A stretch of DNA of 32,352 nt from Chitinophagaceae bacterium UBA3961 (GCA_002385265.1 DGDD01000233.1:1-32352), one strand, 5' to 3'. Shown: positions 20,781 through 30,469, numbered from the stretch's first letter. A program made the numbers and translations. Notes: generated from the sequence alone by a model not told the origin.

Positions 20781-22556
20781 TTATTCCCAAAACTTGTTTT
20801 CCGGAGGGTTCTGCTCCAAAAAATCTCTGGTTTGCTCGTAGCCCGTGTTCACCAAGTCTTTCCATTTACTCCAATCCAAGAATTTGTATTGCTTCAAATT
20901 CAATTCTAAAAAGTGGGAGACGTATGATTTTGTAAGTTCTTGTTTTTGTCTGCTGTTAATGGTGATACTGTTCACCAAAATGGAAGCCAATCCGGGTATC
21001 TTGAAGAAATTGGTTTTTCGTAAACTGTTCTTGAACAATTGCCATGAATTGGGAACTTCTTGCAGTTCAATGGGGTTCGATTCTTCGCCGGAAAGGGCGA
21101 TCGCAAATACATGTTTTACCGGACGCTGGAGCATGCTTTCAATCGGTAAGTTGTCGAGTACTCCGCCATCAATATGCAATTCATTCTCAATGATGGCAGG
21201 TGGAAACACTCCCGGAATAGCGATACTTGCTTCTACTTTTTTTCGGATCATTCCTTTGTCGTGAATGGCCAGAACAGCATTTGAAAAATTAGTAGAGGTA
21301 CAGAAGGTAGGTATCCAAAGGTCTTCCAAATAGTAGTCTTGAAAAAGTTCTTCTAAGAACTTCCGCATTTTCTTTCCCGACATCAAGCTTACAATGGGAA
21401 TATGATAATCATTGGAAGTAGGTTTTAAAGCAACAGCTCTATTACAAGCTTGCATTACCGCTTCTAAATTGAACTCCAATTTTGCCATGCCTGCACCATA
21501 ATTGGCCCCCGCACTTGTGCCTCCAACAAAGTCTATTTCAATTCCTTTCTCTAGTAATGCCTTCACCGCACCAATATGCGCAAAACCTTTTACACCACCT
21601 CCGCCTAAAACCAATCCAATTGCTTGATGGGTGATAACCCTGCAAAAGCGACGTGTATCGCGATCGTTCAACATTCTCATATGTAAGTGCAGGGAAAAAG
21701 AACGTTCGCTGAACCATTTGCGCGTATTTTCCGGAATACCCACGTTGGGTGCATGCAGTAAAAGCAAATACAGCTTTTTGTTCAATACATTATTGGTGTA
21801 GAGATGGAGTTTCTCTTCAATTTCTGTTAATGTTGTTTCGGCGTTGAAATCAGTTGCTACAATAATAAGATCACAATAGGCAATGCACTGATTGGCCCAG
21901 TTCAAATGATTTGCATCGCATACCAAGAAATTCAACCCCTCACGGTTTTCCATTTCTTCAAAGATCTGGTTGTACTGCGATTCTTCTTGAGTATTGTGAT
22001 AGTACACATTGCTCATGAATCCCATTCGCTGCAATTCTTCTATGATGGGTCCTGTAAAAGCACTTACATCCGATTCCTGTTGCAGCTTTACAACCGCAAT
22101 ATTTTTAGGTGCCGCCTCTTTTTTTCGTTGAGCTGCATTTCTTCTAATTCGTTCTACTATGTATTTTGTTAATTGAGCAGCAAATTGAGGAAAGGCCTGA
22201 ATCAGCTTGAAATAAGCAGCTTCATTCAATTTCAATACCGTCGATTTTCTCAGAGCAACCACAGAAGCCATTCGGTTTTCTTTGGTAAAAAGCGCAATTT
22301 CACCAATAGGTTCACCAACAGAAATATCGCCCAATATATAAATTCCTTCTGATGTGTTTTGCAAGGCGCGAAACCTTCCGGTAATGACGAGGTAAAAGGC
22401 ATCCCCGGGATCATCCTGATAAAATATAAAATCTCCTGTGTTATAATGTTGAACTTCGGTAAGCTGCAGCAAGAGATCCCACGTTTTATCATCGATGGGT
22501 CCGAGTATTTTTTGCAGCAGTTCTTTAGCAATATGCTCGTTGGTTAATTGGCTCAT
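20781..22556 (-). CDS. Cyclic-nucleotide-binding/patatin-like phospholipase (NTE type)
   Basis: Starting at the ATG at 22556 the protein has 591 residues; a TTG 24 bases upstream is less likely. Residues 1-135 form a cNMP-binding domain (GDFIFYQDDPGDAFYLVITG, SVGEPIGEIALF). A middle region of about 170 residues, with the strands FLVCDAN and LIIVATDF, links to the patatin domain. That domain has the oxyanion loop GGGGVKG (318-324), nucleophile S348 in GGTSAGA and catalytic D463 in DGGVLDNLP, so the Ser-Asp dyad is intact. It resembles eukaryotic neuropathy target esterase and would hydrolyse lysophospholipids or other lipids at the membrane, possibly gated by a nucleotide. There is no signal peptide or transmembrane helix. 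Confidence 0.92.
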   Translation of the reverse strand: MSQLTNEHIAKELLQKILGPIDDKTWDLLLQLTEVQHYNTGDFIFYQDDPGDAFYLVITGRFRALQNTSEGIYILGDISVGEPIGEIALFTKENRMASVVALRKSTVLKLNEAAYFKLIQAFPQFAAQLTKYIVERIRRNAAQRKKEAAPKNIAVVKLQQESDVSAFTGPIIEELQRMGFMSNVYYHNTQEESQYNQIFEEMENREGLNFLVCDANHLNWANQCIAYCDLIIVATDFNAETTLTEIEEKLHLYTNNVLNKKLYLLLLHAPNVGIPENTRKWFSERSFSLHLHMRMLNDRDTRRFCRVITHQAIGLVLGGGGVKGFAHIGAVKALLEKGIEIDFVGGTSAGANYGAGMAKLEFNLEAVMQACNRAVALKPTSNDYHIPIVSLMSGKKMRKFLEELFQDYYLEDLWIPTFCTSTNFSNAVLAIHDKGMIRKKVEASIAIPGVFPPAIIENELHIDGGVLDNLPIESMLQRPVKHVFAIALSGEESNPIELQEVPNSWQLFKNSLRKTNFFKIPGLASILVNSITINSRQKQELTKSYVSHFLELNLKQYKFLDWSKWKDLVNTGYEQTRDFLEQNPPENKFWE

Positions 22557-22656
22557 CTGGCAATCGTTAGTCCGGTACAATGTTCAAACCTTGAAAATAC
22601 CAAAAAAACCCAACGTCTGGGTGTATCCGCTCAAAAAATTGATTGAAATGAATGCG

Positions 22657-23697
22657 CTAAGAAAGTTTTCGAGGCAGCGAAGATGCTCCTAGAATTAATT
22701 CAGGACTCAGTACTCGTTTTTCAATTTGAGTGATGGGGCGTTTGCTTTCTATTTGTTGCAGTAAAAGTTGAATGGCGCTTTGACCCATTTCTAACGCCGG
22801 TTGTCTTATCACAGAAAGATGGGGCTCTATCAGTTCTGCTATTTCTGTATTTGAGAATCCAATAATGGCAATTTCTTCCGGTACTCGAAGCCCTCTTCGT
22901 TTAATGGTTTTCAAACAACCTGTTGTCAGTTTATCACTTGCCGTAAACACAGCATCCGGTTTTTCTTTCAATATCATTAATTCGTTCACCGCCTCTTCAA
23001 TTTCAGAATAGATCATTCCTCCATAAAAGCAATGTTTGATGAGTTGAGGATCTACTGCTATACCATAGTTTTCCAACGCTTGTTTATATCCGGCGATGCG
23101 TTCATTGGAAATCGACAAAAACTCAGAATTACTTATGGCAGCTATTCTTCTGTATCCATTTAAGATCAAATGTTCCGTGGCTTCATAAGCGCCTTTGAAA
23201 TTGTCGATTACTACGCTAGGTGCATTGATTTCACTTGAAACACGATCGAACAACACAATGGGCAAGCCTTTTTCATTCAGCGCTTTCAAATGTGAAACAT
23301 CGCTTGTTTCAGTTGAAAGTGAAATGAGCAAACCGTCAACTGATCGAGAGGTCAAATATTGCAAATCCATGATCTCCCGTTCATAACTTTCATGACTTTG
23401 AGAGATGATTACATTGTACCCTTTGTCGTAGGCAATAGATTCTATTCCGTTAATGATCTGGGAAAAGAAGTTGTTGGCAATTTCACAAACCACCACTCCA
23501 ATGGAACGGGTTCTTTTCTCTTTTAAGCTCTGTGCTATGGGATTGGGACGGTAATTCAAACGCTCAGCACACTCAATTACCATTTGCTTGGTTTCCGGGC
23601 TGATTTCGTAACTATCTCTCAACGCACGCGAAACCGTGGAGGTTGATACGCCCAAGGCTTTTGCAATGTCTTTGATGGTTACCGCTTCAAATTTCAT
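22657..23697 (-). CDS. LacI-family transcriptional regulator
   Basis: The 346-residue protein has an N-terminal helix-turn-helix (VTIKDIAKALGVSTSTVSRA, 6-25), the hinge helix region RPNPIAQSL and a periplasmic-binding-protein-like effector domain (from IGVVVCEIANNFF). Conserved features are DGLLISLS, IVLFDR, VFTASDKLTTGCL and IIGFSNTEIAELIEPHLSVI. It would bind a palindromic operator and release it on binding a sugar. It is divergent from susC in the pectin locus, with the near-palindrome at 23773-23790 as the likely operator, so an oligogalacturonide or derived sugar is a plausible effector. Confidence 0.93.
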   Translation of the reverse strand: MKFEAVTIKDIAKALGVSTSTVSRALRDSYEISPETKQMVIECAERLNYRPNPIAQSLKEKRTRSIGVVVCEIANNFFSQIINGIESIAYDKGYNVIISQSHESYEREIMDLQYLTSRSVDGLLISLSTETSDVSHLKALNEKGLPIVLFDRVSSEINAPSVVIDNFKGAYEATEHLILNGYRRIAAISNSEFLSISNERIAGYKQALENYGIAVDPQLIKHCFYGGMIYSEIEEAVNELMILKEKPDAVFTASDKLTTGCLKTIKRRGLRVPEEIAIIGFSNTEIAELIEPHLSVIRQPALEMGQSAIQLLLQQIESKRPITQIEKRVLSPELILGASSLPRKLS

Positions 23698-23719
23698 AGT
23701 GCTTTCAGGTTCAAGATTT

Positions 23720-23742
23720 TAAAGATATGACAATATCTTTTG
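23720..23742. promoter_or_regulatory. Symmetric divergent promoter candidate between lacI-type gene and susC
   Basis: AAAGATATGACAATATCTTT (23721-23740) is a perfect inverted repeat with 8-bp arms and a 4-base spacer. Each arm holds a -7-like TATCTTT: the plus one is TATCTTTTG (23734-23742), and the minus one is TATCTTTA (23727-23720), 23 bases before the regulator ATG. Back-to-back promoters or a regulator site are both possible. Confidence 0.45.
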
Positions 23743-23772
23743 CACTCCTAACCGTTCTCGCAACTTCGTGGC

Positions 23773-23790
23773 ATCGTTACCGGCAACGAT
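23773..23790. promoter_or_regulatory. Candidate LacI-family operator
   Basis: ATCGTTACCGGCAACGAT is an 18-bp even palindrome centred on CG with a single mismatched pair, the form expected of LacI-family operators. It lies downstream of the plus-strand -7 candidate at 23734 and 121 bases ahead of the susC ATG, which suits repression by the divergent regulator. Confidence 0.6.
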
Positions 23791-23910
23791 TGCGTAAAAA
23801 AACAAGCCGTTAACTGTTCGTTAATCATGGATACAAAGTTAGTATTGTGAGGAAGTGCAGGCGAATTGCCATCGATCTGCACTTTTTAAACTAATAGCAA
23901 ATTGCTTGGT

Positions 23911-26900
23911 ATGAAAAAATTGATAGCGCTCTTTTTAGGGCTCACAGTGCTTTGTGCAACTGTGTATGCCCAGTCTCGCCAAATCAAAGGAAAGGTTGTG
24001 GACGCCAACGATAGTCCCATTCCAGCCTCCATCTTGTTAAGTGGGTCCAAAACGGGTACCACTACCGATAAGGATGGTAATTTCACCTTAACCACCAGTC
24101 AAAAAGGTACACTCACCCTCGTAATTACATCTACCGGCTTCAAACCCGTTACGGTTAAAACGGAAGGTTTGGCTCCAATTTCCATCAAAATGGAAAAGGA
24201 TGTATCGTCTCTCGAAGATGTGGTGGTAGTGGGTTATACTACTACTAGAAGAAGAGATCTTACCGGATCGGTATCGTCTATTACTTCCAAGCAATTAAGA
24301 GATATCCCCGTTTCCTCAGCCGCTGAAGCCATTCAAGGTAAATTGGCCGGTGTGCAAGCCATCGCTTCAGAAGGTGCTCCCGGTGCCGAAGTGGTGATTC
24401 GTGTGAGAGGGGGCGGATCCATTACACAAGACAATTCGCCCTTATATATTGTAGACGGAGTTCAAGTAGAAAGAGCACTGGAAGTGATTTCCCCACAAGA
24501 CATTGCTTCGATCGATGTACTTAAAGATGCCTCTACAACGGCCATTTATGGTGCTCGTGCAGCCAACGGGGTAGTAATTATTACTACCAAGTCGGGCAGA
24601 TCGGGTAAAACTCAAGTGAATTACAATGCCACTTTTGGTTACCGCGAACTCACCAAAAAAATGGAAGTATTGAGCCCATACGACTTTGTAATGTGGCAGT
24701 ACGAACGCAGTCGCGCCAACTCAACCGATAGTGCTAGTTTCGCCCAAACTTATGGAACCACTTGGGACACATTGAATGTGTACAAGCAAATGCCCGCAAT
24801 CAATTGGCAGGAACAAGTATTTGGCAGAAAAGCTTCATTCCAAAGTCATAACGTTAGTGTTAACGGTGGCAACCAGAATACCAACTTCAACTTAAGTTTA
24901 ACTGCGAATAGAGAAGAAGGCGTCCAGTTAGAATCCGGTTTCGAACGCTACCTAGCTACCTTTAAAGTAGATCACAAAGCATCTGATAAATTCCGGATAG
25001 GATTTTCGGCGCGTTACCTCGATCAAACCATCAAAGGTGCCGGTACTACTAATAGTGGAACCAGAACTACGAATCGTTTGCGTCACACTATTAACTACCG
25101 TCCATTTGAATTAGCTACTGCAACAGGTGGGATCGATGATTTTGATGAAGCTTATTACATCGCTTCTGCAGGTGCTATCAATCCGATCATTCTTACACAA
25201 GCAGAATACAGACGTCAATATACAAAGGCCTTGTACCTCACCGGTAACATGACCTACAATCTTACTAAAAATCTGATCTTCCGTTCAACGGTAGGTTTCG
25301 ATAATGCCAACATTCGTACCGATTTATTCTACAGTAAGATTACCGGTACCGCTCGAAACTTTGCCTCTTTACCGGTTGCTTCCATTGGTCAACAATACAA
25401 CAGCACCCTGTCTAACTCAAATACGCTTCAATATAGTTTGAACGATTTCAAAAAGCATCATGACATTTCAGTACTTGTTGGTCAGGAAGTAGTGGACCAA
25501 CGTTCAAATCAAAACAGCTTTGAAACGCGTTTCTTTCCTGCAGATATTAGCGCCGACAAAGCGCTCGCCAATATGGGATTAGGTGCCGCTCCAACAGGCT
25601 CTGCTCAACCGCTTCCTACTTCTTTCACACAGCCTGCTGCGAGAATTTTTTCACTGTTCGGACGAGCTACTTATTCTTTTGACGACAAGTACCTCGCTAC
25701 CTTCAATGTACGTGGCGACCGCTCTTCAAAATTTGCAGCCGAAAACGGAACCTTGATTTTCCCTTCAGGTTCGGTGGCTTGGAGATTCAGTAAAGAAAAA
25801 TGGTTCGATAAAATTTCTTGGTTAACCGACGGTAAGCTTCGCTATGGCTATGGTTCTGTTGGTAATAACCGTATCGATAACCTTCTCTACTTGCAATTGT
25901 ACGGAGTAACCGGTCAGTATGCCTTCAATCATTCGGTTCTTCCGGGTTATGCCCCATCAGCATTGGCCAATCCAAATTTGAGATGGGAAAAGAATACAAC
26001 ATCAAACTTTGGTATTGACCTTTCTTTCTTTCAAAACAGATTGAGTTTTACAATTGATGTTTATAAAAATACTGCGAAAGACTTGTTGTTAGCGGTAGCC
26101 ATTCCACCAACAACAGGGTACACTTCTCAATTGCAAAACATTGGAGCTACTTCTAACAGAGGGGTAGAATTCCAAGTGAATGCAACACCTATTCAAAAGA
26201 AAGATTTCTCGTGGACAACCAACTTCAATATCTCCTTTAATAAAAATAGAGTGGAAAGTTTAGGTGGCGTAAGTCAAATTACTAGAAACTCGGGTTGGCA
26301 AGGAAGTGATGGTGTAGACGACTATTTGGTGAAAGTTGGTGAGCCCGTAGGTTTGATGTACGGTTTCGTAACCGATGGATACTTTAAAGTAAGCGAATTC
26401 GACTACAATGCTACCACCGGAGTATATACGCTAAAAGCAGGTATCCCTTTTAACGGTGTGTATGGAACACCACAGCCCGGTATGTTGAAATGGAAAGACT
26501 TGAATGGCGATGGAGCTATTACTGCCGATGGCGACAGAACTGTTATTGGCAATGCTAATCCGAAATTCACCGGTGGATGGAATAACAACTTCGTGTTTGG
26601 TAATTTCGACATGAGCGTGTTTTTGAACTTTGTAGTTGGAAACGATATCTACAATGCCAATAAGATTGAGTGGACAGATGGAGCTTTTGCTAACTTAAAT
26701 ATGCTGAACTCTATGAAAGGTCGTTTCACTAATATTGATCCTTCAACAGGTGCAATTGTGAAAGATCCGGTAGCACTCGATAAGTTGAATGCTAATGCTA
26801 CTATTTGGTCACCGGTTCGCGTTCAACGTTGGTGGTTGCATTCATGGGCAATTGAAGACGGTTCTTATCTGCGAATCAATAACCTTACCATTGGTTATAC

Positions 26901-27105
26901 GCTTCCAAAACCGGCCTTAGAAAAATTCAAGATCTCTAATTTCAGAGTGTATGCAACGGTTAACAACTTGTACACTTTTACCAAGTACTCAGGGTACGAC
27001 CCGGATGTAACAGCTCGTAGATCCGACCCTTTAACTCCGGGTGTTGATTTTGCGGCATATCCACGTTCACGTGTAGCCCTCATTGGTATAAATGTAACTT
27101 TCTAA
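23911..27105 (+). CDS. SusC/RagA-family TonB-dependent outer-membrane transporter
   Basis: The ATG at 23911 gives 1064 residues with the signal peptide MKKLIALFLGLTVLCATVYA; a TTG nine bases upstream would only lengthen it. A carboxypeptidase-regulatory-like domain (about 24-97) precedes SLEDVVVVGY (100-109), the usual linker to the plug domain (about 115-230, with VRVRGGGSI-type text, SPLYIVDGVQ and AIYGARAANGVVIITTKSG). A 22-strand barrel follows, ending in RVALIGINVTF with a terminal Phe for BAM-dependent insertion. It imports oligosaccharides captured with its SusD partner, encoded 20 bases downstream. The substrate is probably pectin fragments, inferred from the enzymes in the locus. Transcription is probably controlled by the divergent LacI-type regulator. 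Confidence 0.95.
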   Translation: MKKLIALFLGLTVLCATVYAQSRQIKGKVVDANDSPIPASILLSGSKTGTTTDKDGNFTLTTSQKGTLTLVITSTGFKPVTVKTEGLAPISIKMEKDVSSLEDVVVVGYTTTRRRDLTGSVSSITSKQLRDIPVSSAAEAIQGKLAGVQAIASEGAPGAEVVIRVRGGGSITQDNSPLYIVDGVQVERALEVISPQDIASIDVLKDASTTAIYGARAANGVVIITTKSGRSGKTQVNYNATFGYRELTKKMEVLSPYDFVMWQYERSRANSTDSASFAQTYGTTWDTLNVYKQMPAINWQEQVFGRKASFQSHNVSVNGGNQNTNFNLSLTANREEGVQLESGFERYLATFKVDHKASDKFRIGFSARYLDQTIKGAGTTNSGTRTTNRLRHTINYRPFELATATGGIDDFDEAYYIASAGAINPIILTQAEYRRQYTKALYLTGNMTYNLTKNLIFRSTVGFDNANIRTDLFYSKITGTARNFASLPVASIGQQYNSTLSNSNTLQYSLNDFKKHHDISVLVGQEVVDQRSNQNSFETRFFPADISADKALANMGLGAAPTGSAQPLPTSFTQPAARIFSLFGRATYSFDDKYLATFNVRGDRSSKFAAENGTLIFPSGSVAWRFSKEKWFDKISWLTDGKLRYGYGSVGNNRIDNLLYLQLYGVTGQYAFNHSVLPGYAPSALANPNLRWEKNTTSNFGIDLSFFQNRLSFTIDVYKNTAKDLLLAVAIPPTTGYTSQLQNIGATSNRGVEFQVNATPIQKKDFSWTTNFNISFNKNRVESLGGVSQITRNSGWQGSDGVDDYLVKVGEPVGLMYGFVTDGYFKVSEFDYNATTGVYTLKAGIPFNGVYGTPQPGMLKWKDLNGDGAITADGDRTVIGNANPKFTGGWNNNFVFGNFDMSVFLNFVVGNDIYNANKIEWTDGAFANLNMLNSMKGRFTNIDPSTGAIVKDPVALDKLNANATIWSPVRVQRWWLHSWAIEDGSYLRINNLTIGYTLPKPALEKFKISNFRVYATVNNLYTFTKYSGYDPDVTARRSDPLTPGVDFAAYPRSRVALIGINVTF

Positions 27106-27125
27106 AACGATTCAAAGCTATTCAT

Positions 27126-28979
27126 ATGATCAACAAGAAACTTTCATACGTATTACTGAGCAGCATCTTTGCTATAGTAGTAACATTAGCTGCTTGTAAG
27201 AAATATACAGAAGTAGAGCCTGTTTCGCAATACAGCGTTGCACAAGCTTTCTCCGATGTTTCTAATGCTTTTAACTCCATTATTGGAGTTTACGACGAAC
27301 TTCAGGGCGATAATGGTTACGGAATCCGTATCAGTATGTATTATCCTTACGATTCCGACGAAGGAATCGTAAGTGGTAATATTGACAACGGAAGAAGAGG
27401 AATTGGACGTTATCAATTACTCTTGACCAATGCTGAATTAACCAATCCCTTCCGCCAACTCTACAGAGGTATTGAAAAAGCTAATTTGTGTATAGAGCAG
27501 ATTCCATTGATGGCTCAATACAATAATGGAACAGAAGCGGATAAAAAAGAACTGCGCCGACTTTACGGAGAAGCACTTACCCTCCGTGCTCAATTTTATT
27601 TTGAATTGATTCGTTGCTGGGGAGATGTGCCTGCACCCATGACTCCTGCGTATAAGCAAACAGACTTGTTTATTCCTCAAACCGATAGAGATTCAACTTA
27701 TGATAGAATTATTGCCGACTTGGCAACTGCTGTTGATTTACTGCCCTGGCGCACCGAAGTTGCCAGAAACGAACGCATCACCAAAGGGGCAGCAAAAGCA
27801 TTAAGAGCGAGAATCGCCCTTTTTAGAGGCGGCTATTCTCTTCGTGCCAATGCACAAATGGAAAGAAAATCAGATTATCTCACTTACTACAACATTGCAA
27901 AGAAGGAATGTGAAGAATTGATGGCGAGAAGAGATCAGCACACGTTAAACCCTAACTACGAGAATATTTGGAGAAGCGTAACTTCTTTCGTTTACGACCC
28001 ACAAGGTGAGTTGATGTTTGAAATTGGAGCCGGCGGTGGTAATGGAAACAGTGATAGCCGTATGGGGAACTACGATGGTCCTAACTTAAATGCTGCTTCT
28101 CGTTACGGTGCAGGAGGTGGAGGTATTACCATGCTCCCGAACTATTTCTATGCTTTCGATTCGGTTGATACAAGAAGAGATATTACTCTTACTCATTTCG
28201 CAGTGAACACTTCCTCAAATATCAAAAGCCAACGTCGTTTGGGTGAGTTGAATACGGGTAAGTACCGTAGAGACTGGCGCGTTCCCTTATTGCCCGGTAC
28301 TGTTTTGAATGTTGGATACAACTGGTCAGTGATTCGTTTCTCAGATGTACTCTTGATGTATGCAGAAGCGGTGAATGAGATCAACAATGGACCAACAGCC
28401 GCCGCAATTGCAGCCTTTGAAGAAGTTAGAAAAAGAGCGTATCGCGGAAATACCGGTTTAATTGGTACTACACCAACAGATAAAGCAGGCTTTTTTAATG
28501 CAGTAGCCAATGAACGTTATTTGGAATTTGGTCATGAAGGCATTCGTAAATTCGATCTAATTCGTTGGAATTTGCTCACTACCAAATTGGCGGAAGCAAG
28601 AACCAAGATTCAACAAATTCGCGACCGCGTTGCTCCTTATAATAATGTTCCTCAATACATCTATTATAAAAATGTGGGAGAAGAAATTGTATACTATACT
28701 CCGGCCGATAGTACCGGAAAAGGATTTCCTTTCTGGCGTCCTACTACTATTCCTCCAACAGGAACAGTAGGAACAGCTCCTGCTTCCGGTGTTGCTGCCG
28801 CAAAATGGGTGAGGATTGATTGGGCTCAACATCTTACAACAGCGAGTGCGATTGATGGAAAACCACTTTGGCAGGGCTTTGCTTCCTTCTTTGTAGCAGG
28901 TAAAAGCGAGTTGTTCCCCTTTGATGCAGCAACCATAGCCAGCTATCAAGGACGACTCAAACAGAACCCCGGTTATTAA
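27126..28979 (+). CDS. SusD/RagB-family glycan-binding lipoprotein
   Basis: The 617-residue protein has a lipoprotein signal with C24 in TLAACKK, so it is anchored to the outer membrane and probably surface-exposed. SusD features are LTLRAQFYFELIRCWGDVP, ITKGAAKALRARIALF, IRFSDVLLMYAEAVNE and ERYLEFGHEGIRKFDLIRW, which form the TPR-like scaffold. It caps the SusC channel and binds the glycan before import. A long Gly-rich insertion (IGAGGGNGNSD, YGAGGGGITM) sits in the middle. It follows susC by 20 bases and is followed by a terminator. Confidence 0.95.
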   Translation: MINKKLSYVLLSSIFAIVVTLAACKKYTEVEPVSQYSVAQAFSDVSNAFNSIIGVYDELQGDNGYGIRISMYYPYDSDEGIVSGNIDNGRRGIGRYQLLLTNAELTNPFRQLYRGIEKANLCIEQIPLMAQYNNGTEADKKELRRLYGEALTLRAQFYFELIRCWGDVPAPMTPAYKQTDLFIPQTDRDSTYDRIIADLATAVDLLPWRTEVARNERITKGAAKALRARIALFRGGYSLRANAQMERKSDYLTYYNIAKKECEELMARRDQHTLNPNYENIWRSVTSFVYDPQGELMFEIGAGGGNGNSDSRMGNYDGPNLNAASRYGAGGGGITMLPNYFYAFDSVDTRRDITLTHFAVNTSSNIKSQRRLGELNTGKYRRDWRVPLLPGTVLNVGYNWSVIRFSDVLLMYAEAVNEINNGPTAAAIAAFEEVRKRAYRGNTGLIGTTPTDKAGFFNAVANERYLEFGHEGIRKFDLIRWNLLTTKLAEARTKIQQIRDRVAPYNNVPQYIYYKNVGEEIVYYTPADSTGKGFPFWRPTTIPPTGTVGTAPASGVAAAKWVRIDWAQHLTTASAIDGKPLWQGFASFFVAGKSELFPFDAATIASYQGRLKQNPGY

Positions 28980-29003
28980 AGGGCGATTGATTTGATATAA
29001 GGT

Positions 29004-29029
29004 GGCTGCACTAGTGCAGCCCTTTTTTT
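29004..29029 (+). terminator. Terminator between susD and the pectate lyase gene
   Basis: The stem GGCTGCA/TGCAGCC with a CTAG loop is followed by C and seven T residues. It lies 13 bases before the pectate lyase ATG and would reduce readthrough from susCD into the enzyme genes. Confidence 0.85.
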
Positions 29030-29042
29030 CTAAATTGAACCA

Positions 29043-30464
29043 ATGAAGAAAAGCTTCCTTCTTTCTTGTATCACCATCGGTGTCTTGCTTTTGGCCTGTA
29101 AAGCTCAAAAAGCAACCACTGCATCGGCAACCACAGCTGATGCACCGCTTGCGTTTCCAACAGCCGAAGGTTTTGGGAAATACAGTACGGGTGGACGAGG
29201 AGGAAAGATCCTTTTCGTTACCAATTTGAACGATGACGGTGATGGTAGTTTGCGCAATGCCGTAGAAGCGAACTTTCCCAGAATAGTTGTATTCAAAGTA
29301 GCAGGCACCATTCATCTCAACTCTAAACTCAATTTAAAAGCCAACTTAACATTGGCCGGACAAACAGCTCCGGGCGATGGCATTTGTATTGCCGATCAAC
29401 CGGTAGTATTGGCAGGCGACAATATCATCGTTCGCTACCTCCGTTTTCGAATGGGAGACAAATTTCAAAAAGGTGGAATGAAAGATGGCAATGGTGCCGA
29501 CGACGCCTTTGGCGGTACCAAACGTAAAAACATCATCATCGATCATTGTAGCTTGAGTTGGAGTACCGATGAAGTATTCTCAATTTACAATGGCGATAGC
29601 ACCACCTTACAGTGGAACTTGATCAGCGAACCTTTGAATTATTCCTATCACTTTGAAGAAGGGGATAAAGATTATGAAAATCACGGTTATGGTGCCATTT
29701 GGGGCGGTGCTCATTTAACTGCACATCACAACCTGTTCGCTCATTGCAATAGTAGAACCCCTCGTTTCAATGGATCTCGGCACGGGGTCGCTGAACTGGT
29801 CGACTTTCGCAACAACGTTATTTACAACTGGGGGCATAACAATGCCTATGCCGGTGAAGGCGGATACTATAACATCGTTAACAATTATTATCGTTTCGGA
29901 CCTAGCACAGTTAAAAATGTTCGTTTTCGAATTGTAAATCCCGGTAAAACAGAAACCATTGACTTCGGCAAATGGTTTGTAGACGGCAACTATGTAGACG
30001 GTGCAGCAGATGTATCGCGAAACAATTGGTTAGGCATTCATATGGGCAACAATGCTACTGAACAAGAAAAGCGTGCTGCTGTAATTGATGCGCCTCACAG
30101 CGTACTTTCTATTAATACTGAAACTGCGTTGGAAGCCTTCGATAAGGTACTCCAAATTGTAGGAGCTAGTTGTAATAGAGATACCTTAGATACTAGAATT
30201 ATAAATGATGTCAAAAATAGATCAGGCCGTTTTATTGATGTACAAGGTGGCTTTCCGCACGGAACAGCATTTGAACAAACCATCAAAGCATGGCCTTCTT
30301 TGAAACCGGGAACTGTAGCAACGGATTCCGATAACGATGGCATACCCGATGAATGGGAGCGCAAGAATGGGTTGAATCCAAATGATGCATCGGATGCTGC
30401 TGCCTTTTCAATTAATAGGAATTGTATGAACATAGAGACCTATATTAACAGTATTATAAAATAA
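29043..30464 (+). CDS. Pectate lyase-type lipoprotein (PL1)
   Basis: The 473-residue protein has a lipobox ending at C19 (LLLAC). A right-handed parallel beta-helix of the PL1 type spans about 37-400: FPTAEGFGKYSTGGRGG, then IVVFKVAGTI, IIIDHCSLSWSTDE (D168, D176 as calcium-side candidates) and HHNLFAHCNSRTPRFNG, where R238 or R241 fits the family R-x-P-R element and R238 would be the catalytic base candidate. A calcium-binding thrombospondin-3-like motif DSDNDGIPDEWE follows near the C-terminus. It would cleave de-esterified homogalacturonan by beta-elimination at the cell surface. Its start closely follows a terminator. It leads the enzyme run PL1-CE12-CE8. Confidence 0.9.
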   Translation: MKKSFLLSCITIGVLLLACKAQKATTASATTADAPLAFPTAEGFGKYSTGGRGGKILFVTNLNDDGDGSLRNAVEANFPRIVVFKVAGTIHLNSKLNLKANLTLAGQTAPGDGICIADQPVVLAGDNIIVRYLRFRMGDKFQKGGMKDGNGADDAFGGTKRKNIIIDHCSLSWSTDEVFSIYNGDSTTLQWNLISEPLNYSYHFEEGDKDYENHGYGAIWGGAHLTAHHNLFAHCNSRTPRFNGSRHGVAELVDFRNNVIYNWGHNNAYAGEGGYYNIVNNYYRFGPSTVKNVRFRIVNPGKTETIDFGKWFVDGNYVDGAADVSRNNWLGIHMGNNATEQEKRAAVIDAPHSVLSINTETALEAFDKVLQIVGASCNRDTLDTRIINDVKNRSGRFIDVQGGFPHGTAFEQTIKAWPSLKPGTVATDSDNDGIPDEWERKNGLNPNDASDAAAFSINRNCMNIETYINSIIK

Positions 30465-30469
30465 GACTA

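Noticed and set aside
22557..22580. TTG start of the patatin protein at 22580
   Set aside because: The ATG at 22556 begins a normal cNMP-domain N-terminus and the added residues have no support.
28557..29315. 252-codon minus-strand ORF across the susD 3' end and the PL1 5' end
   Set aside because: It is antisense to two certain genes, crosses their terminator and has no family features.
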